Source: Blautia sp. Marseille-P3087
Lineage (GTDB): Bacteria; Bacillota; Clostridia; Lachnospirales; Lachnospiraceae
Direction of reading: 5' to 3'
DNA: 64,000 nt
Assembly (NCBI RefSeq): GCF_900120195.1
Contig: NZ_LT635539.1
Location: 1,934,649 to 1,998,648 of the forward strand
Shown here: positions 43,854 to 52,587 of the stretch, one piece after another
Position numbering within the stretch: position 1 is the stretch's first letter
Layout: each line of letters opens with the position of its first letter
The notes under the pieces: generated by a model
Seen by the model: only the letters and a program-made list of their open reading frames with translations
What the model was told of the DNA's origin: nothing
Database searches by the model: none
Position numbers and translations under genes: made by a program

Positions 43854-44501
43854 TTAATTATGCCATGCAAGACGTTTTACATCTGCGTGAACATCACCTG
43901 TCATCCAGTCTACATCGTTTGTGATCCAGTCCATGATACCAAGCTGGCGCATTTCCCATTCAACTGTCTGCTCTCTTGCTTCAACAGTTTCTTCTACTTC
44001 CATGGTTGTATCGATCTCATCATATCCGAAGATATATCCACCGGCACTCCAGATACTGAAGTTGCTGTCCGGACCCGGATCTACGGTGTCGCCTCTCTGT
44101 GCGATCAGTCCGTCATGGCGTCTCTTGTATTCTTCCTCGCATCCTGTTTTAAGCTTTGTCATAAACATTCTGTGACGGATCAGTTCTTTATTTTCTCTTA
44201 CAATACCAAAGTTGTGGTACATCAGACGCATATCTTTGCCCGGTGTGGAAATCCAGTCAAAAGTATCTTCAATCTTTGCAGTGACAGCATCTTTTGCTGC
44301 ATTTTCTTCCTCACTTAACGCTGCACCATCTTCATTTTCATAGTAGCCGAAGATTAAATCTTCTGCATTCCAGATACTGAAATTCTTTACTTTATTGCGG
44401 TCAAGAAAAGTGGTCAGCTCCGGCCAGATCTCACCCAGTTTTTTGCGGTAGTCGTTCATTCTGCCGGCTTTTACTTTCATTGCAAATGCATGTCTTTCCA
44501 T
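43854..44501 (-). CDS. Tandem-duplicated L-rhamnose mutarotase-like protein
   Basis: L-rhamnose mutarotases (DUF718) are single ~105-residue ferredoxin-like domains. This 215-residue protein has two: residues 1-105 (RHAFAMKVKAGRMNDYRKK, NFSIWNAEDLIFGYYE) and 107-215 (RHRMFMTKLKTGCEEEYKRRH, NFSIWSAGGYIFGYDEID). Each keeps the F-x-M-K-x-K-x-G start and the NFSIW...IFGY strand pair. The ring-opening His of the family is only clear as H4 and H109. AGGAGG lies 9 bases before the ATG. No rhamnose genes are nearby, so the substrate is open. Confidence 0.85.
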   Translation of the reverse strand: MERHAFAMKVKAGRMNDYRKKLGEIWPELTTFLDRNKVKNFSIWNAEDLIFGYYENEDGAALSEEENAAKDAVTAKIEDTFDWISTPGKDMRLMYHNFGIVRENKELIRHRMFMTKLKTGCEEEYKRRHDGLIAQRGDTVDPGPDSNFSIWSAGGYIFGYDEIDTTMEVEETVEAREQTVEWEMRQLGIMDWITNDVDWMTGDVHADVKRLAWHN

Positions 44502-44596
44502 AATAAAAAGCCTCCTGTATTTAAATTTTGTCGTACAACTTTGTCGTTTTTATTTTAAGTCCATTCCCGCCAAAAATCAATGATGTAATATCACAT

Positions 44597-45073
44597 TCAT
44601 TCATGAAACAAAATCTGTGAAAAATACCTCACCATTCCGTCATCGGTCCAGCACAGCATCCCTGCTGCATCTGCCATTTTCTGTGCATCTACGCAGTATG
44701 CCGACATACAGGAGTTGTGTTTGTACGGTCCGGCGCTCATGATCAGGACATCCGTTTTGCCATCTGCTTTCATTTTTTCTGCAAGTTCTTCAGTCATTTT
44801 GTTCTGCAGAAGCTTGTCTTTCTTGTACTGTACCGGATCATGTGTATCTTCCTGCATGGTCTGCAGCACCAGAGTTTTTTCATACTGCAATGCACGCTGT
44901 TTCATCTCTTCCACGGTCCCGCTCTCCGGCGGACAGGCCGGATTTACATTGTAACAACCGCATAAATTTTCTTCACAGAACATCCGGTATTCCGGTACAA
45001 AAACAAGCTGCGTGGTATCCATGACGGCAGCTCCCGAAAATCCCAGAAAGATTGCCTCCTTCACCAGATCCAT
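44597..45073 (-). CDS. DUF2284 metal-binding protein
   Basis: The 158-residue protein has conserved cysteines typical of DUF2284: FCEENLCGCYNVNPACPP near residues 32-49 and SCMSAYCVDAQKMADAAGMLCW near 121-142. They probably bind iron-sulfur or another metal. The protein is otherwise soluble and complete. AAGGGAG lies 8 bases before the ATG. Its partner and reaction are unknown. It is transcribed away from the two-component genes that start 150 bases on. Confidence 0.82.
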   Translation of the reverse strand: MDLVKEAIFLGFSGAAVMDTTQLVFVPEYRMFCEENLCGCYNVNPACPPESGTVEEMKQRALQYEKTLVLQTMQEDTHDPVQYKKDKLLQNKMTEELAEKMKADGKTDVLIMSAGPYKHNSCMSAYCVDAQKMADAAGMLCWTDDGMVRYFSQILFHE

Positions 45074-45164
45074 ATCAAAATCTCCCTTCTGTCTTCATCA
45101 TGTAATTCTTATCTCAGACGTCAAATAATTCCTTTATCCTTATAATGCCACAAACTGAATTTTG

Positions 45165-45192
45165 TTGCAATCTTTCAAGGACATGTTATGAT
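45165..45192 (+). promoter_or_regulatory. Promoter of the two-component operon
   Basis: TTGCAA (45165-45170) and TATGAT (45187-45192) are 16 bases apart, about 30 bases before the response regulator ATG. Confidence 0.6.
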
Positions 45193-45223
45193 AAGCATAA
45201 AACTGTTACAGAAAGGAGCACCC

Positions 45224-45892
45224 ATGTACCGTATTTTTATCATCGAAGACGATGAGATCATCGCAAACCTTCTGAAAAAGAATCTCTGTTCCTGGGGATA
45301 TGATGTCTCCTGCGCACAAGATTTTTCCAATATTATACAGGAATTTGCCCGTCTCGATCCGCAGCTCGTCCTGCTGGATCTGAAGCTGCCATTTTACAAT
45401 GGTTTTCACTGGTGTGAGGAAATCCGCCGAATCTCTCAGGTACCGATCATCTTTATTTCCTCCGCTGCCGATAACATGAATATGGTCATGGCAATGAGCC
45501 GCGGCGCCGATGATTTTATTGCAAAACCATTTGACATGGATGTCCTGACTGCCAAAATACAGGCCATTCTCCGCCGCACCTATTCCTTCGGGACTCCCGG
45601 AAATGTACTGGAATACAAAGGTGCTCTCCTCAATCCGCCCCGCTGTACCCTGACCTGGAACGGCCACGATATCGCCCTTACCAAAAATGAGCTCCGCATT
45701 CTGGAGATTCTTCTCGAGCACGCCGGCAAAACAGTTTCCAGAGATGCGCTCATGACAAGACTCTGGGAAAGTGACAGCTTCGTTGACGACAACACATTGA
45801 CCGTAAATATTACCCGCCTGCGCAGGAAACTGGAAGGTGAAGGCCTGAAAGATTTTATCATCACCAAAAAGGGGCTTGGCTACATGGTATAA
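45224..45892 (+). CDS. OmpR-type response regulator of a Bce-like module
   Basis: The 222-residue protein has a receiver domain with the acidic pocket (IIEDDE), the phosphorylated Asp52 in LVLLDLKLP, and Lys in FIAKPFD. A winged-helix DNA-binding domain follows (LTKNELRILEILLEHAGKTVSRDALMTRLWES; VNITRLRRKLEGEGL). AAAGGAG lies 6 bases before the ATG at 45224. It is followed after 46 bases by the sensor kinase. The expected target is the transporter promoter, where a TNACA-N4-TGTAA site is found (47170-47183). Confidence 0.95.
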   Translation: MYRIFIIEDDEIIANLLKKNLCSWGYDVSCAQDFSNIIQEFARLDPQLVLLDLKLPFYNGFHWCEEIRRISQVPIIFISSAADNMNMVMAMSRGADDFIAKPFDMDVLTAKIQAILRRTYSFGTPGNVLEYKGALLNPPRCTLTWNGHDIALTKNELRILEILLEHAGKTVSRDALMTRLWESDSFVDDNTLTVNITRLRRKLEGEGLKDFIITKKGLGYMV

Positions 45893-45938
45893 TACAAGAA
45901 GCACTGTAAGGTAATTTCTTATATGGAGCAATCACTTT

Positions 45939-46967
45939 ATGAAACTCTTTCTCGACTACCTGAACAAAATAAAATTCCATATCCTGCTGATGATTTTTTC
46001 GACAATATTTACAGGGATCATTTTTTTCCTGTATCAGCTGTCGCCTGAACCGGTCCTGTACGTTGCACTCCTCTGGCTTCTGGCAGGACTTACCGCATGT
46101 ATGACTGGCTTCAGTAACTACAGGAAAAAGCTGCAGCAGCTTACACTTGTAGCCACAGCACCGGATATCAATCTGTCCCGTATGGATACACCATCTGATC
46201 AGATTGAATCTCTTCAGCAGGATATCATGCATCGTCTGAATCAGATGCGTATGAATGTAGAAACCGCCGGCCAGAAATCTCTGGAAGAAATGACCGATTA
46301 CTATACCATGTGGGCACATCAGATCAAAACTCCTATCTTTGCCCTGCGTCTGCTCCTTCAGGAAAATCCCTCCACAAATAAAGAAGCTCTCGCCGAACTT
46401 TTCAAGATTGAGCAGTATGTCGAAATGGTTCTCGGTTATCTTCGTACAGAAGACATGTCTTCTGATCTGACACTTTCCTGCTGTTCTCTCGACTCGGTCA
46501 TCCGCGATCAGATCCATAAATACGCCGGAATTTTTGTTTCCCGGAAGCTTTCCCTCACTTATGAAGGAATCTCTGAAAATGTCCTGACCGATGAAAAATG
46601 GCTCGAATTTGTGATCGGGCAGATTTTGTCAAACGCACTCAAATATACCCGTACCGGCGGTATCCATATTTATTTGAAAGATGCTCCTGCCGGGGACGAT
46701 GTTTCAAACATAACTCCGGCAACTCCCGTTACACTCGTAATCGAAGACACCGGCATCGGCATTCGTGCTGAAGACCTGCCTCGCATATTCGAAAAAGGCT
46801 ACACCGGAGTCAACGGACGGGAAAGCAATCGTGCGACCGGAATCGGTCTGTACCTCTGCAACAAGATCATGAATCGCCTTGGCCATCGCATTTATGCAGT
46901 TTCCGAAGAAGGAAAAGGCACGAAAGTTTTTCTGGAATTTTCTCAGAATAACCTGACAATGTACTGA
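45939..46967 (+). CDS. Intramembrane-sensing histidine kinase of a Bce-like module
   Basis: The 342-residue kinase has two membrane helices (about 13-33 and 38-58) with almost no loop between, so it cannot sense a ligand alone and is expected to rely on the transporter, as in BceS. The phospho-acceptor His is in MWAHQIKTPIFAL; the ATPase domain has LEFVIGQILSNALKYT, DTGIGI and GIGLYLC. It is followed by a small repeat element and then the ABC genes. Confidence 0.95.
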   Translation: MKLFLDYLNKIKFHILLMIFSTIFTGIIFFLYQLSPEPVLYVALLWLLAGLTACMTGFSNYRKKLQQLTLVATAPDINLSRMDTPSDQIESLQQDIMHRLNQMRMNVETAGQKSLEEMTDYYTMWAHQIKTPIFALRLLLQENPSTNKEALAELFKIEQYVEMVLGYLRTEDMSSDLTLSCCSLDSVIRDQIHKYAGIFVSRKLSLTYEGISENVLTDEKWLEFVIGQILSNALKYTRTGGIHIYLKDAPAGDDVSNITPATPVTLVIEDTGIGIRAEDLPRIFEKGYTGVNGRESNRATGIGLYLCNKIMNRLGHRIYAVSEEGKGTKVFLEFSQNNLTMY

Positions 46968-46997
46968 TCTGATGCTGACTATGGGATAAAATTCATC

Positions 46998-47139
46998 GTA
47001 ACTGTTCAGTACCCTCACAGTTACGAGTCAAAATGCATTCCAAATCACCTTCGGTGATGGCATTTTGCCTTATATGTCTCGGGATTTTGGCAAAAACATG
47101 CCAAAACACCTCGCGGGATACTACCTTCTGAATAGTTAC
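46998..47139. mobile_element. MITE-like palindromic element, about 140 bp
   Basis: The ends GTAACTGTTCAG (46998-47009) and CTGAATAGTTAC (47128-47139) are inverted with one mismatch. Inside are an AACTGT/ACAGTT pair, a hairpin AAAATGC...ATCACC-TTC-GGTGAT..GCATTTT (47030-47066) and TTTTGGC...GCCAAAA (47085-47106). There is no coding frame. It lies between the kinase stop and the transporter promoter. The shape suggests a non-autonomous repeat; a search for other copies would decide. Confidence 0.45.
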
Positions 47140-47166
47140 ACTTCATCAAATAACTTTTTTGAAATC

Positions 47167-47192
47167 ACCTTACAGAAATGTAAGGTTTTTTC
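47167..47192 (+). promoter_or_regulatory. Putative response-regulator site, terminator-shaped
   Basis: ACCTTACA-GAAA-TGTAAGGT is a perfect inverted repeat that contains TTACAGAAATGTAA, an exact fit to the Bce-type operator TNACA-N4-TGTAA. It is followed by TTTTTTCG, so as RNA it would also be a terminator for the kinase transcript. TATATT (47194-47199) downstream is a possible -10 for the transporter genes. Confidence 0.65.
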
Positions 47193-47275
47193 GTATATTG
47201 TAACCTGCTTCGATGGCAGAAGCCGGGAAAAATTTCTATACTGGTCTCATCAATCAAAAGAAAGGAGCCCCGGTT

Positions 47276-48043
47276 ATGGCTTTACTTGAAGTAACAAATA
47301 TCAAAAAAATATACAGCACCCGCTTTGGCGGAAACAAAGTGCAGGCACTTTCCAATGTCACTTTTTCTGTAGAAGAAGGTGAGTTCGTCGCGATCATGGG
47401 CGAATCCGGTTCCGGAAAAACCACACTGCTCAACATCCTTGCATCTCTCGACCGTCCGACATCAGGAGAAGTTCTTCTCGAAGGAAAAAACATCGTCCAC
47501 CTTACAGAAAAAGAAATCTCCGCTTTCCGAAGAAAAAATCTCGGTTTTGTTTTTCAGGATTTTAATCTTCTGGACACTTTTTCCTTACGCGACAACATTT
47601 ATCTCCCACTCGTACTTGCCGGAGAAGATTACCGCGAAATGGAGCAGAAGATCCGACCGATTGCAAAAACACTTGGAATTACAGAGCTTCTGGACAAATT
47701 TCCATATGAAGTTTCCGGCGGCCAAAAACAACGTGCAGCTGTTGCAAGAGCACTGATCACAAACCCGAAACTGGTTCTTGCTGATGAACCGACCGGCGCA
47801 CTCGACTCCCGTGCTGCATCTGCACTTCTTTCCATGTTTGGCGAGATCAACGAGGAGGGACAGACCATTCTGATGGTCACACACAGTGCACAGGCAGCAA
47901 GTCACGCATCCAGAGTACTTTTTATTAAAGACGGAGAAGTTTTTCATCAGATCTACAAAGGCAGTAAATCCCGTCAGGAAATGTATCAGATGATTGCCGA
48001 CACACTTACTATACTGACGACGGGCGGTGAATATCATGCGTAA
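47276..48043 (+). CDS. ABC transporter ATPase of a Bce-like module
   Basis: The 255-residue ATPase has Walker A GESGSGKTT, Q-loop FVFQDFNLLD, signature VSGGQKQR (Val for the usual Leu), Walker B LVLADEPTGALDS and the H-loop MVTHS. AAAGGAG lies 8 bases before the ATG at 47276. The next gene starts 8 bases before its stop. Such transporters detect and remove peptide antibiotics such as bacitracin from their lipid targets; the specific drug is unknown. Confidence 0.95.
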   Translation: MALLEVTNIKKIYSTRFGGNKVQALSNVTFSVEEGEFVAIMGESGSGKTTLLNILASLDRPTSGEVLLEGKNIVHLTEKEISAFRRKNLGFVFQDFNLLDTFSLRDNIYLPLVLAGEDYREMEQKIRPIAKTLGITELLDKFPYEVSGGQKQRAAVARALITNPKLVLADEPTGALDSRAASALLSMFGEINEEGQTILMVTHSAQAASHASRVLFIKDGEVFHQIYKGSKSRQEMYQMIADTLTILTTGGEYHA

Positions 48044-50060
48044 AGGAATTTTTTCAAAACTGGCCATCCAGAATATCCGCAACAATAAAAGTACCTACAT
48101 TCCTTACATGATCACCTGCATCTTCTGCATCGCCATGATCTATATGGTGGAATTCCTTCGTGACTGCCCGACACTTGATCAGGCCGCCCGCCATGCTGCC
48201 GAAGTCCGCATGATACTTTCCACCGGAGAAATCATTGTTATTATCTTCTGTGTGATCTTTTTGATCTACAGCAACAGTTTCCTGATGAAACGAAGACAGA
48301 AAGAAATCGGACTTTACAATGTTCTCGGTCTGGAAAAAACACATATCGGCATTGTTATGCTGCTGGAAACAATTATCACAACCGTGATCTCCCTCACAGC
48401 CGGAATCGCAGCCGGAATTCTTGGCAGCAAACTTGCGCTCCTTCTTCTGCTTCGACTGCTTCATATTCCCGCTGTACTTGGATTTTATGTCTCATTAAAG
48501 GGAATTGTTATCTGTATGGTGATGTTCGGCGGAATTTTTTTACTAATTCTGTTCTTAAATCTTGCCAAAATCCGCCTGAACCGTCCCGTCGAACTACTTC
48601 ACGGCAACAATACCGGTGAAAAAGAACCTAAAGCAAAATGGATTATGGCTCTGATCGGCTTTGTCTGCCTTGGCATCGGTTATTACCTTGCCATCACAAC
48701 AGAGTCTCCAATCAGTGCAATTTCCATTTTTCTTCTTGCGGTAATTCTTGTTATGGCAGGAACTTATCTGCTCTTTACTGCAGGCAGTATTGTGATTCTG
48801 AAATTTCTTCGCCGCAGAAAAAAATTTTACTACAAAACCAGCAATTTTATCAGCATCTCCGGCATGCTTTACCGTATGAAACAGAATGCGGTCGGTCTGG
48901 CAAGCATCTGTATTTTAAGTACCGGCGTTCTGTTGATGATCTCCATGACGGTCTCCATTTACTTTGGCATGAATGATATTATGGTAAACCGTTATCCATA
49001 CGATACGGATCTTTCCATTACCGGTGTCAGCGAAGAAGAATGTCAGACTGCCATAGATGCTTTTGAAAAAGCAATTTCCGATAATGCTGTTCCTGTAGAT
49101 AAAAAAGCAGAAGAAATCTATCTCACGATCATCAGTCATTTCGATCACGGGCAGATTCAGATTGCAGAACAAAATACATTACGCGATTCTGCTTCCGTAC
49201 TGACGCTCTCCCTTGTACGTCAGTCAGAATATGAAAAACTGACCGGAACAGATCCTGCATTACAGGATGGTAAGATTCTTGCGTGGGCTTCCAACATTTC
49301 TGAAAAATCAGATTCTCTCACTGTCAATGATTCCGTCTTTTCTGTAAAAAAATGGCTGACGGATTCTCCTCTGACCTGTGGACAGGATATTGTCTATGGT
49401 AATGCTGTATTTGTCGTTACTGATTCTGATTTTGAAAAATTTGACGAGATGCGTACAGAAATGTATAAAGATACCTCCGCATCTCCTGCCGGACAGGATC
49501 TGACTGTTCATCTCGGTCTGGACATCACCGGTTCTGATTCAACCAAAATCGCCTATGGTACACCGGTGCTGGATGCAATAAAGACTCTGAAAGATAATGG
49601 ACAACTGTCTGATAACTCCTGGATCACTTCCGGAATACGTGCGCAGGAATACGATTCCTACTATGCAGACAACGGTTCTCTTCTATTCATTGGAATATTC
49701 CTCGGTTCTCTTTTCCTCATGGGAACTGCCATGATCATCTACTACAAACAGATTTCAGAAGGATACGAAGACCAGAACCGATTTGAAATCATGCAGAAAG
49801 TAGGATTGAGTCACCGGGAAGTCAGAAGTTCAATCCGCCGCCAGATCCTGATGGTATTTTTCCTTCCTCTTCTCATGGCAATGCTTCATATTTCGATGGC
49901 ATTTCCACTGATCCGCCGGATGCTCCTGCTCTTCGGCATGACAAACACAAAACTGTTCATCGGCTGTACTGCCGGAACAGTACTGATCTTTGCTCTGGTA
50001 TACGGTCTGATCTACATCATGACTGCAAAATCTTATTATCATATCGTGGAACGAAAATAG
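48036..50060 (+). CDS. ABC transporter permease of a Bce-like module
   Basis: The 674-residue FtsX-family permease has the BceB build. A first helix follows IQNIRNNKSTYIPYMITCIF, helices cluster to about residue 310, and a large extracellular domain of about 220 residues (YFGMNDIMVNRYPYDTDLSI to ITSGIRAQEYDSY) precedes the last three helices with KRRQKEIGLYNVLGLEK-like and GYEDQNRFEIMQKVGLSHREV coupling segments. ATG at 48036 follows GGTGA; a GTG at 48027 is possible. It completes the sensor-transporter set. Confidence 0.94.
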   Translation: MRKGIFSKLAIQNIRNNKSTYIPYMITCIFCIAMIYMVEFLRDCPTLDQAARHAAEVRMILSTGEIIVIIFCVIFLIYSNSFLMKRRQKEIGLYNVLGLEKTHIGIVMLLETIITTVISLTAGIAAGILGSKLALLLLLRLLHIPAVLGFYVSLKGIVICMVMFGGIFLLILFLNLAKIRLNRPVELLHGNNTGEKEPKAKWIMALIGFVCLGIGYYLAITTESPISAISIFLLAVILVMAGTYLLFTAGSIVILKFLRRRKKFYYKTSNFISISGMLYRMKQNAVGLASICILSTGVLLMISMTVSIYFGMNDIMVNRYPYDTDLSITGVSEEECQTAIDAFEKAISDNAVPVDKKAEEIYLTIISHFDHGQIQIAEQNTLRDSASVLTLSLVRQSEYEKLTGTDPALQDGKILAWASNISEKSDSLTVNDSVFSVKKWLTDSPLTCGQDIVYGNAVFVVTDSDFEKFDEMRTEMYKDTSASPAGQDLTVHLGLDITGSDSTKIAYGTPVLDAIKTLKDNGQLSDNSWITSGIRAQEYDSYYADNGSLLFIGIFLGSLFLMGTAMIIYYKQISEGYEDQNRFEIMQKVGLSHREVRSSIRRQILMVFFLPLLMAMLHISMAFPLIRRMLLLFGMTNTKLFIGCTAGTVLIFALVYGLIYIMTAKSYYHIVERK

Positions 50061-50078
50061 AATTTAATAAACTAAACA

Positions 50079-50120
50079 AGGCCCCTCACCTGCAGAGTCT
50101 CATCTGCAAGTGAAAGGCCT
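50079..50120. terminator. Two-way terminator between the permease and pgi
   Basis: AGGCCCCTCACCTGCAGA pairs with TCTGCAAGTGAAAGGCCT around GTCTCA, two mismatches. A/T-rich sequence follows on both sides. It sits tail to tail between converging genes. Confidence 0.75.
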
Positions 50121-50150
50121 GTATTATTTCATAATTGATCTAATTCAAAA

Positions 50151-51731
50151 TCAGATGTTCAGAAGGTCGCTGAATACTTTCAGTGCGCCGTCTGTTTCGT
50201 GTGCAAGAACACGTTTTGCAAGGACTTTACCAAGCTGTACACCTTCCTGATCGAAGCTGTTTAAGTTCCACAGGAATCCCTGGAACATAACCTTGTTTTC
50301 GAAGTGAGCAAGAAGTGCACCAAGGCTTGCCGGATTTACCTGCTCGCCGATGATAATGCTGGACGGACGTCCGCCTTCGAAGTTCTTGTTATTGTTATCA
50401 TCTGCTTTACCGCATGCAAAAGCCACGATCTGAGCTGCAACGTTTGCGCAGAGTTTCTGCTGGCTTGTGCTTCCCTGGATCACAACATCTGTATTCATCT
50501 GATTGTTCTTAAATCCGATGAACTGAAGCGGTACGATATCTGTTCCCTGATGAAGGAGCTGATAGAAGGAATGCTGACCGTTTGTTCCCGGTTCACCGAA
50601 GATTACCGGTCCTGTCACATAATCTACAGGCTCACCAAAACGGTTAACGGATTTTCCGTTGGATTCCATATCAAGCTGCTGTAAATGTGCCGGGAAACGG
50701 CTCAGAGCCTGTGAATACGGAAGTACTGCTGTGCTCGGATATCCGAGGATATTTCTCTCGTATACACCGATCAGTGCATCCAGCATAGCCGGGTTCTGCA
50801 TTACATCCTCATTCTTTGCAAGTCTGTCTTCTTCTGCTGCACCTTCCAGGAACTGTGCAAATACTTCCGGTCCGAATGCCAGAGATAATACAGCACCACC
50901 AACAGCAGATGTAGAAGAATAACGTCCACCGATATAATCATCCATAAAGAATGCAGCAAGATAATCATCGCTCTTTGCAAGAGGAGATGTCTCACTTGTA
51001 ACAGCGATCATATGCTTGGATGCATCCAGACCGGCTTTCTTGAGGGCGTCTTTTACAAAAGATTCGTTTGTCAGTGTTTCAAGAGTTGTACCTGATTTTG
51101 ATACCAGTACGAAAATGGAATGTGCAACATCGATGGAATTCAGAACTGCTGCTGCGTCGTCCGGATCTACGTTGCTGATGAATTTGGCTTCCATTTTGAA
51201 TTTGTCGTTTTTCTTTGCCCAGTTTTCAAGTGCAAGATACATTGCACGAGGACCAAGGTCACTTCCGCCGATACCGATCTGAACAACAGTTGTGAATTTC
51301 TCTCCTGCTGCGTTTGTGATCTCACCTGCATGTACTTTGTTTGCAAAATCAGCAATCTTCTGCTGCTGTTCCACATAAAAAGCACGTTTGTCAACACCAT
51401 CAGCTACAACGTTATCCCCAAGCTGTCCACGTGTCAACTGATGAAGAACAAGACGTTTTTCACCTGTATTGATTACTTCGCCATTATAGAGTGCTGCATA
51501 TTTCTCGGTAAGCTGAGCTTCTTTTGCCAGTTTCTTAAGAGCTTCCAGTACATCATCATCTACCTGTTTTGCAGCGTAGTTATATGCAAGACCTGCAGCC
51601 ATCGATACACTGTAATTCTTCACACGTTCTGCTCCGTTCTCGCCGGTCATCACTTCTGCAAGGTTTACTTTTTTTACATTGGAAAGCTCTTTGTATGATT
51701 CAAGAGTATCCAGATTGTTCCAGGTAATCAT
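50151..51731 (-). CDS. pgi: Glucose-6-phosphate isomerase
   Basis: Interconverts glucose-6-phosphate and fructose-6-phosphate. The 526-residue protein has the sugar-phosphate motifs VQIGIGGSDLGPRAMYLAL, LVSKSGTTLETLTNE, the catalytic Glu in ESNGKS, the His in TNGQHSFYQLLHQG, and the Lys near the end (DQEGVQLGKVLAKR). AAGGAGG lies 8 bases before the ATG. The upstream spacing and absence of neighbours in the same direction suggest a single-gene transcript. Links GlgP product to glycolysis. Confidence 0.97.
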   Translation of the reverse strand: MITWNNLDTLESYKELSNVKKVNLAEVMTGENGAERVKNYSVSMAAGLAYNYAAKQVDDDVLEALKKLAKEAQLTEKYAALYNGEVINTGEKRLVLHQLTRGQLGDNVVADGVDKRAFYVEQQQKIADFANKVHAGEITNAAGEKFTTVVQIGIGGSDLGPRAMYLALENWAKKNDKFKMEAKFISNVDPDDAAAVLNSIDVAHSIFVLVSKSGTTLETLTNESFVKDALKKAGLDASKHMIAVTSETSPLAKSDDYLAAFFMDDYIGGRYSSTSAVGGAVLSLAFGPEVFAQFLEGAAEEDRLAKNEDVMQNPAMLDALIGVYERNILGYPSTAVLPYSQALSRFPAHLQQLDMESNGKSVNRFGEPVDYVTGPVIFGEPGTNGQHSFYQLLHQGTDIVPLQFIGFKNNQMNTDVVIQGSTSQQKLCANVAAQIVAFACGKADDNNNKNFEGGRPSSIIIGEQVNPASLGALLAHFENKVMFQGFLWNLNSFDQEGVQLGKVLAKRVLAHETDGALKVFSDLLNI

Positions 51732-51819
51732 AATCAGATTCCTCCTTAAAATTAAATATTCCCGTTGTGTCAGGATTCATTCTCAATCTCTTTGATTATA
51801 ATATCAAATGGGGGTAAAT

Positions 51820-52353
51820 TCAACCCCGCAGTTCCACACTCATCTCATGCCATGCCTCACCGCCCCAGACAGAATCGCCAATACCATGATCTTTGAAGCC
51901 AAATTTCTGATACATTTCTACTTTATCCGGCAGGCACGTCAGGATCAGTTTCTCTCTGCCATTTACTTTTTCGCGTTCTTTATAGCAGCGCACCAGTTCT
52001 CTCGCCAGCCCCTGATGTTGATATTTCGGAAGTACATCCAGTCCCAGAAGCATAATATTCTTACCCTTCGGATCATGCATTTCTGCATCTGTAAAAAAGT
52101 CATCCGTCAGATGTTCTCTGTCTGTGGCCAGTCCGTTCAGAAATCCTGCAATCTTTCCTGTAGCACGATCTTCTGCTACAAGAAAAAGCTCCGGTGCTTT
52201 TTTTACACGTTCTTCCATATGCTCATAAGAACATGCTTCATTCGGAGGAAAACAGATTTTCTCAATCTCTGAAGTCTGTGCAATTTCCTCCTGGCGAATA
52301 TTTCTAAAAATATATTTTTCAGTTAATCTACTTGTGTCGTTTTTCTCTGTCAT
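51820..52353 (-). CDS. GNAT-family N-acetyltransferase
   Basis: Transfers an acetyl group from acetyl-CoA to an unknown amine. The 177-residue protein has the CoA-binding motif A in LLGLDVLPKYQHQGLARELV (Q-H-Q-G-L-A in the Q/RxxGxG/A position), motif B near YQKFGF and the early CFPPNEACSYEHM, as in arylalkylamine-type acetyltransferases. ATG at 52353 follows GGAG at 9 bases; ATG at 52368 lacks a site. Divergent from metY, 234 bases away. Confidence 0.88.
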   Translation of the reverse strand: MTEKNDTSRLTEKYIFRNIRQEEIAQTSEIEKICFPPNEACSYEHMEERVKKAPELFLVAEDRATGKIAGFLNGLATDREHLTDDFFTDAEMHDPKGKNIMLLGLDVLPKYQHQGLARELVRCYKEREKVNGREKLILTCLPDKVEMYQKFGFKDHGIGDSVWGGEAWHEMSVELRG

Positions 52354-52496
52354 GACCTGTATCTCCATTTTATTTATCCTGAATTATAATTTCTTGTACA
52401 ATATTACCATTTTTACGTATCATATGCCACCAACAATTAAACACACACCCGTATTCTCTCAGTCGCAGTTCACTCTTATATAGTTTTTTCAGTAGT

Positions 52497-52513
52497 CATA
52501 CCGATTAAGTATG
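52497..52513. promoter_or_regulatory. Inverted repeat in the metY promoter region
   Basis: CATAC-CGATTAA-GTATG is a perfect 5-bp inverted repeat, 75-91 bases before the metY ATG and upstream of a -35-like TTTACA (52523-52528). It is a candidate operator, perhaps for an Rrf2/CymR-type sulfur regulator; the regulator is a guess. Confidence 0.35.
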
Positions 52514-52587
52514 TATTTTTTCTTTACATGCAATATAAAAGGGTATAACATGGAAGTAAACTAATATTATATAAAGGCGGGTAAATT

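Noticed and set aside
52369-52587. SAM riboswitch or T-box before metY
   Set aside because: No S-box or T-box core is found in this leader.
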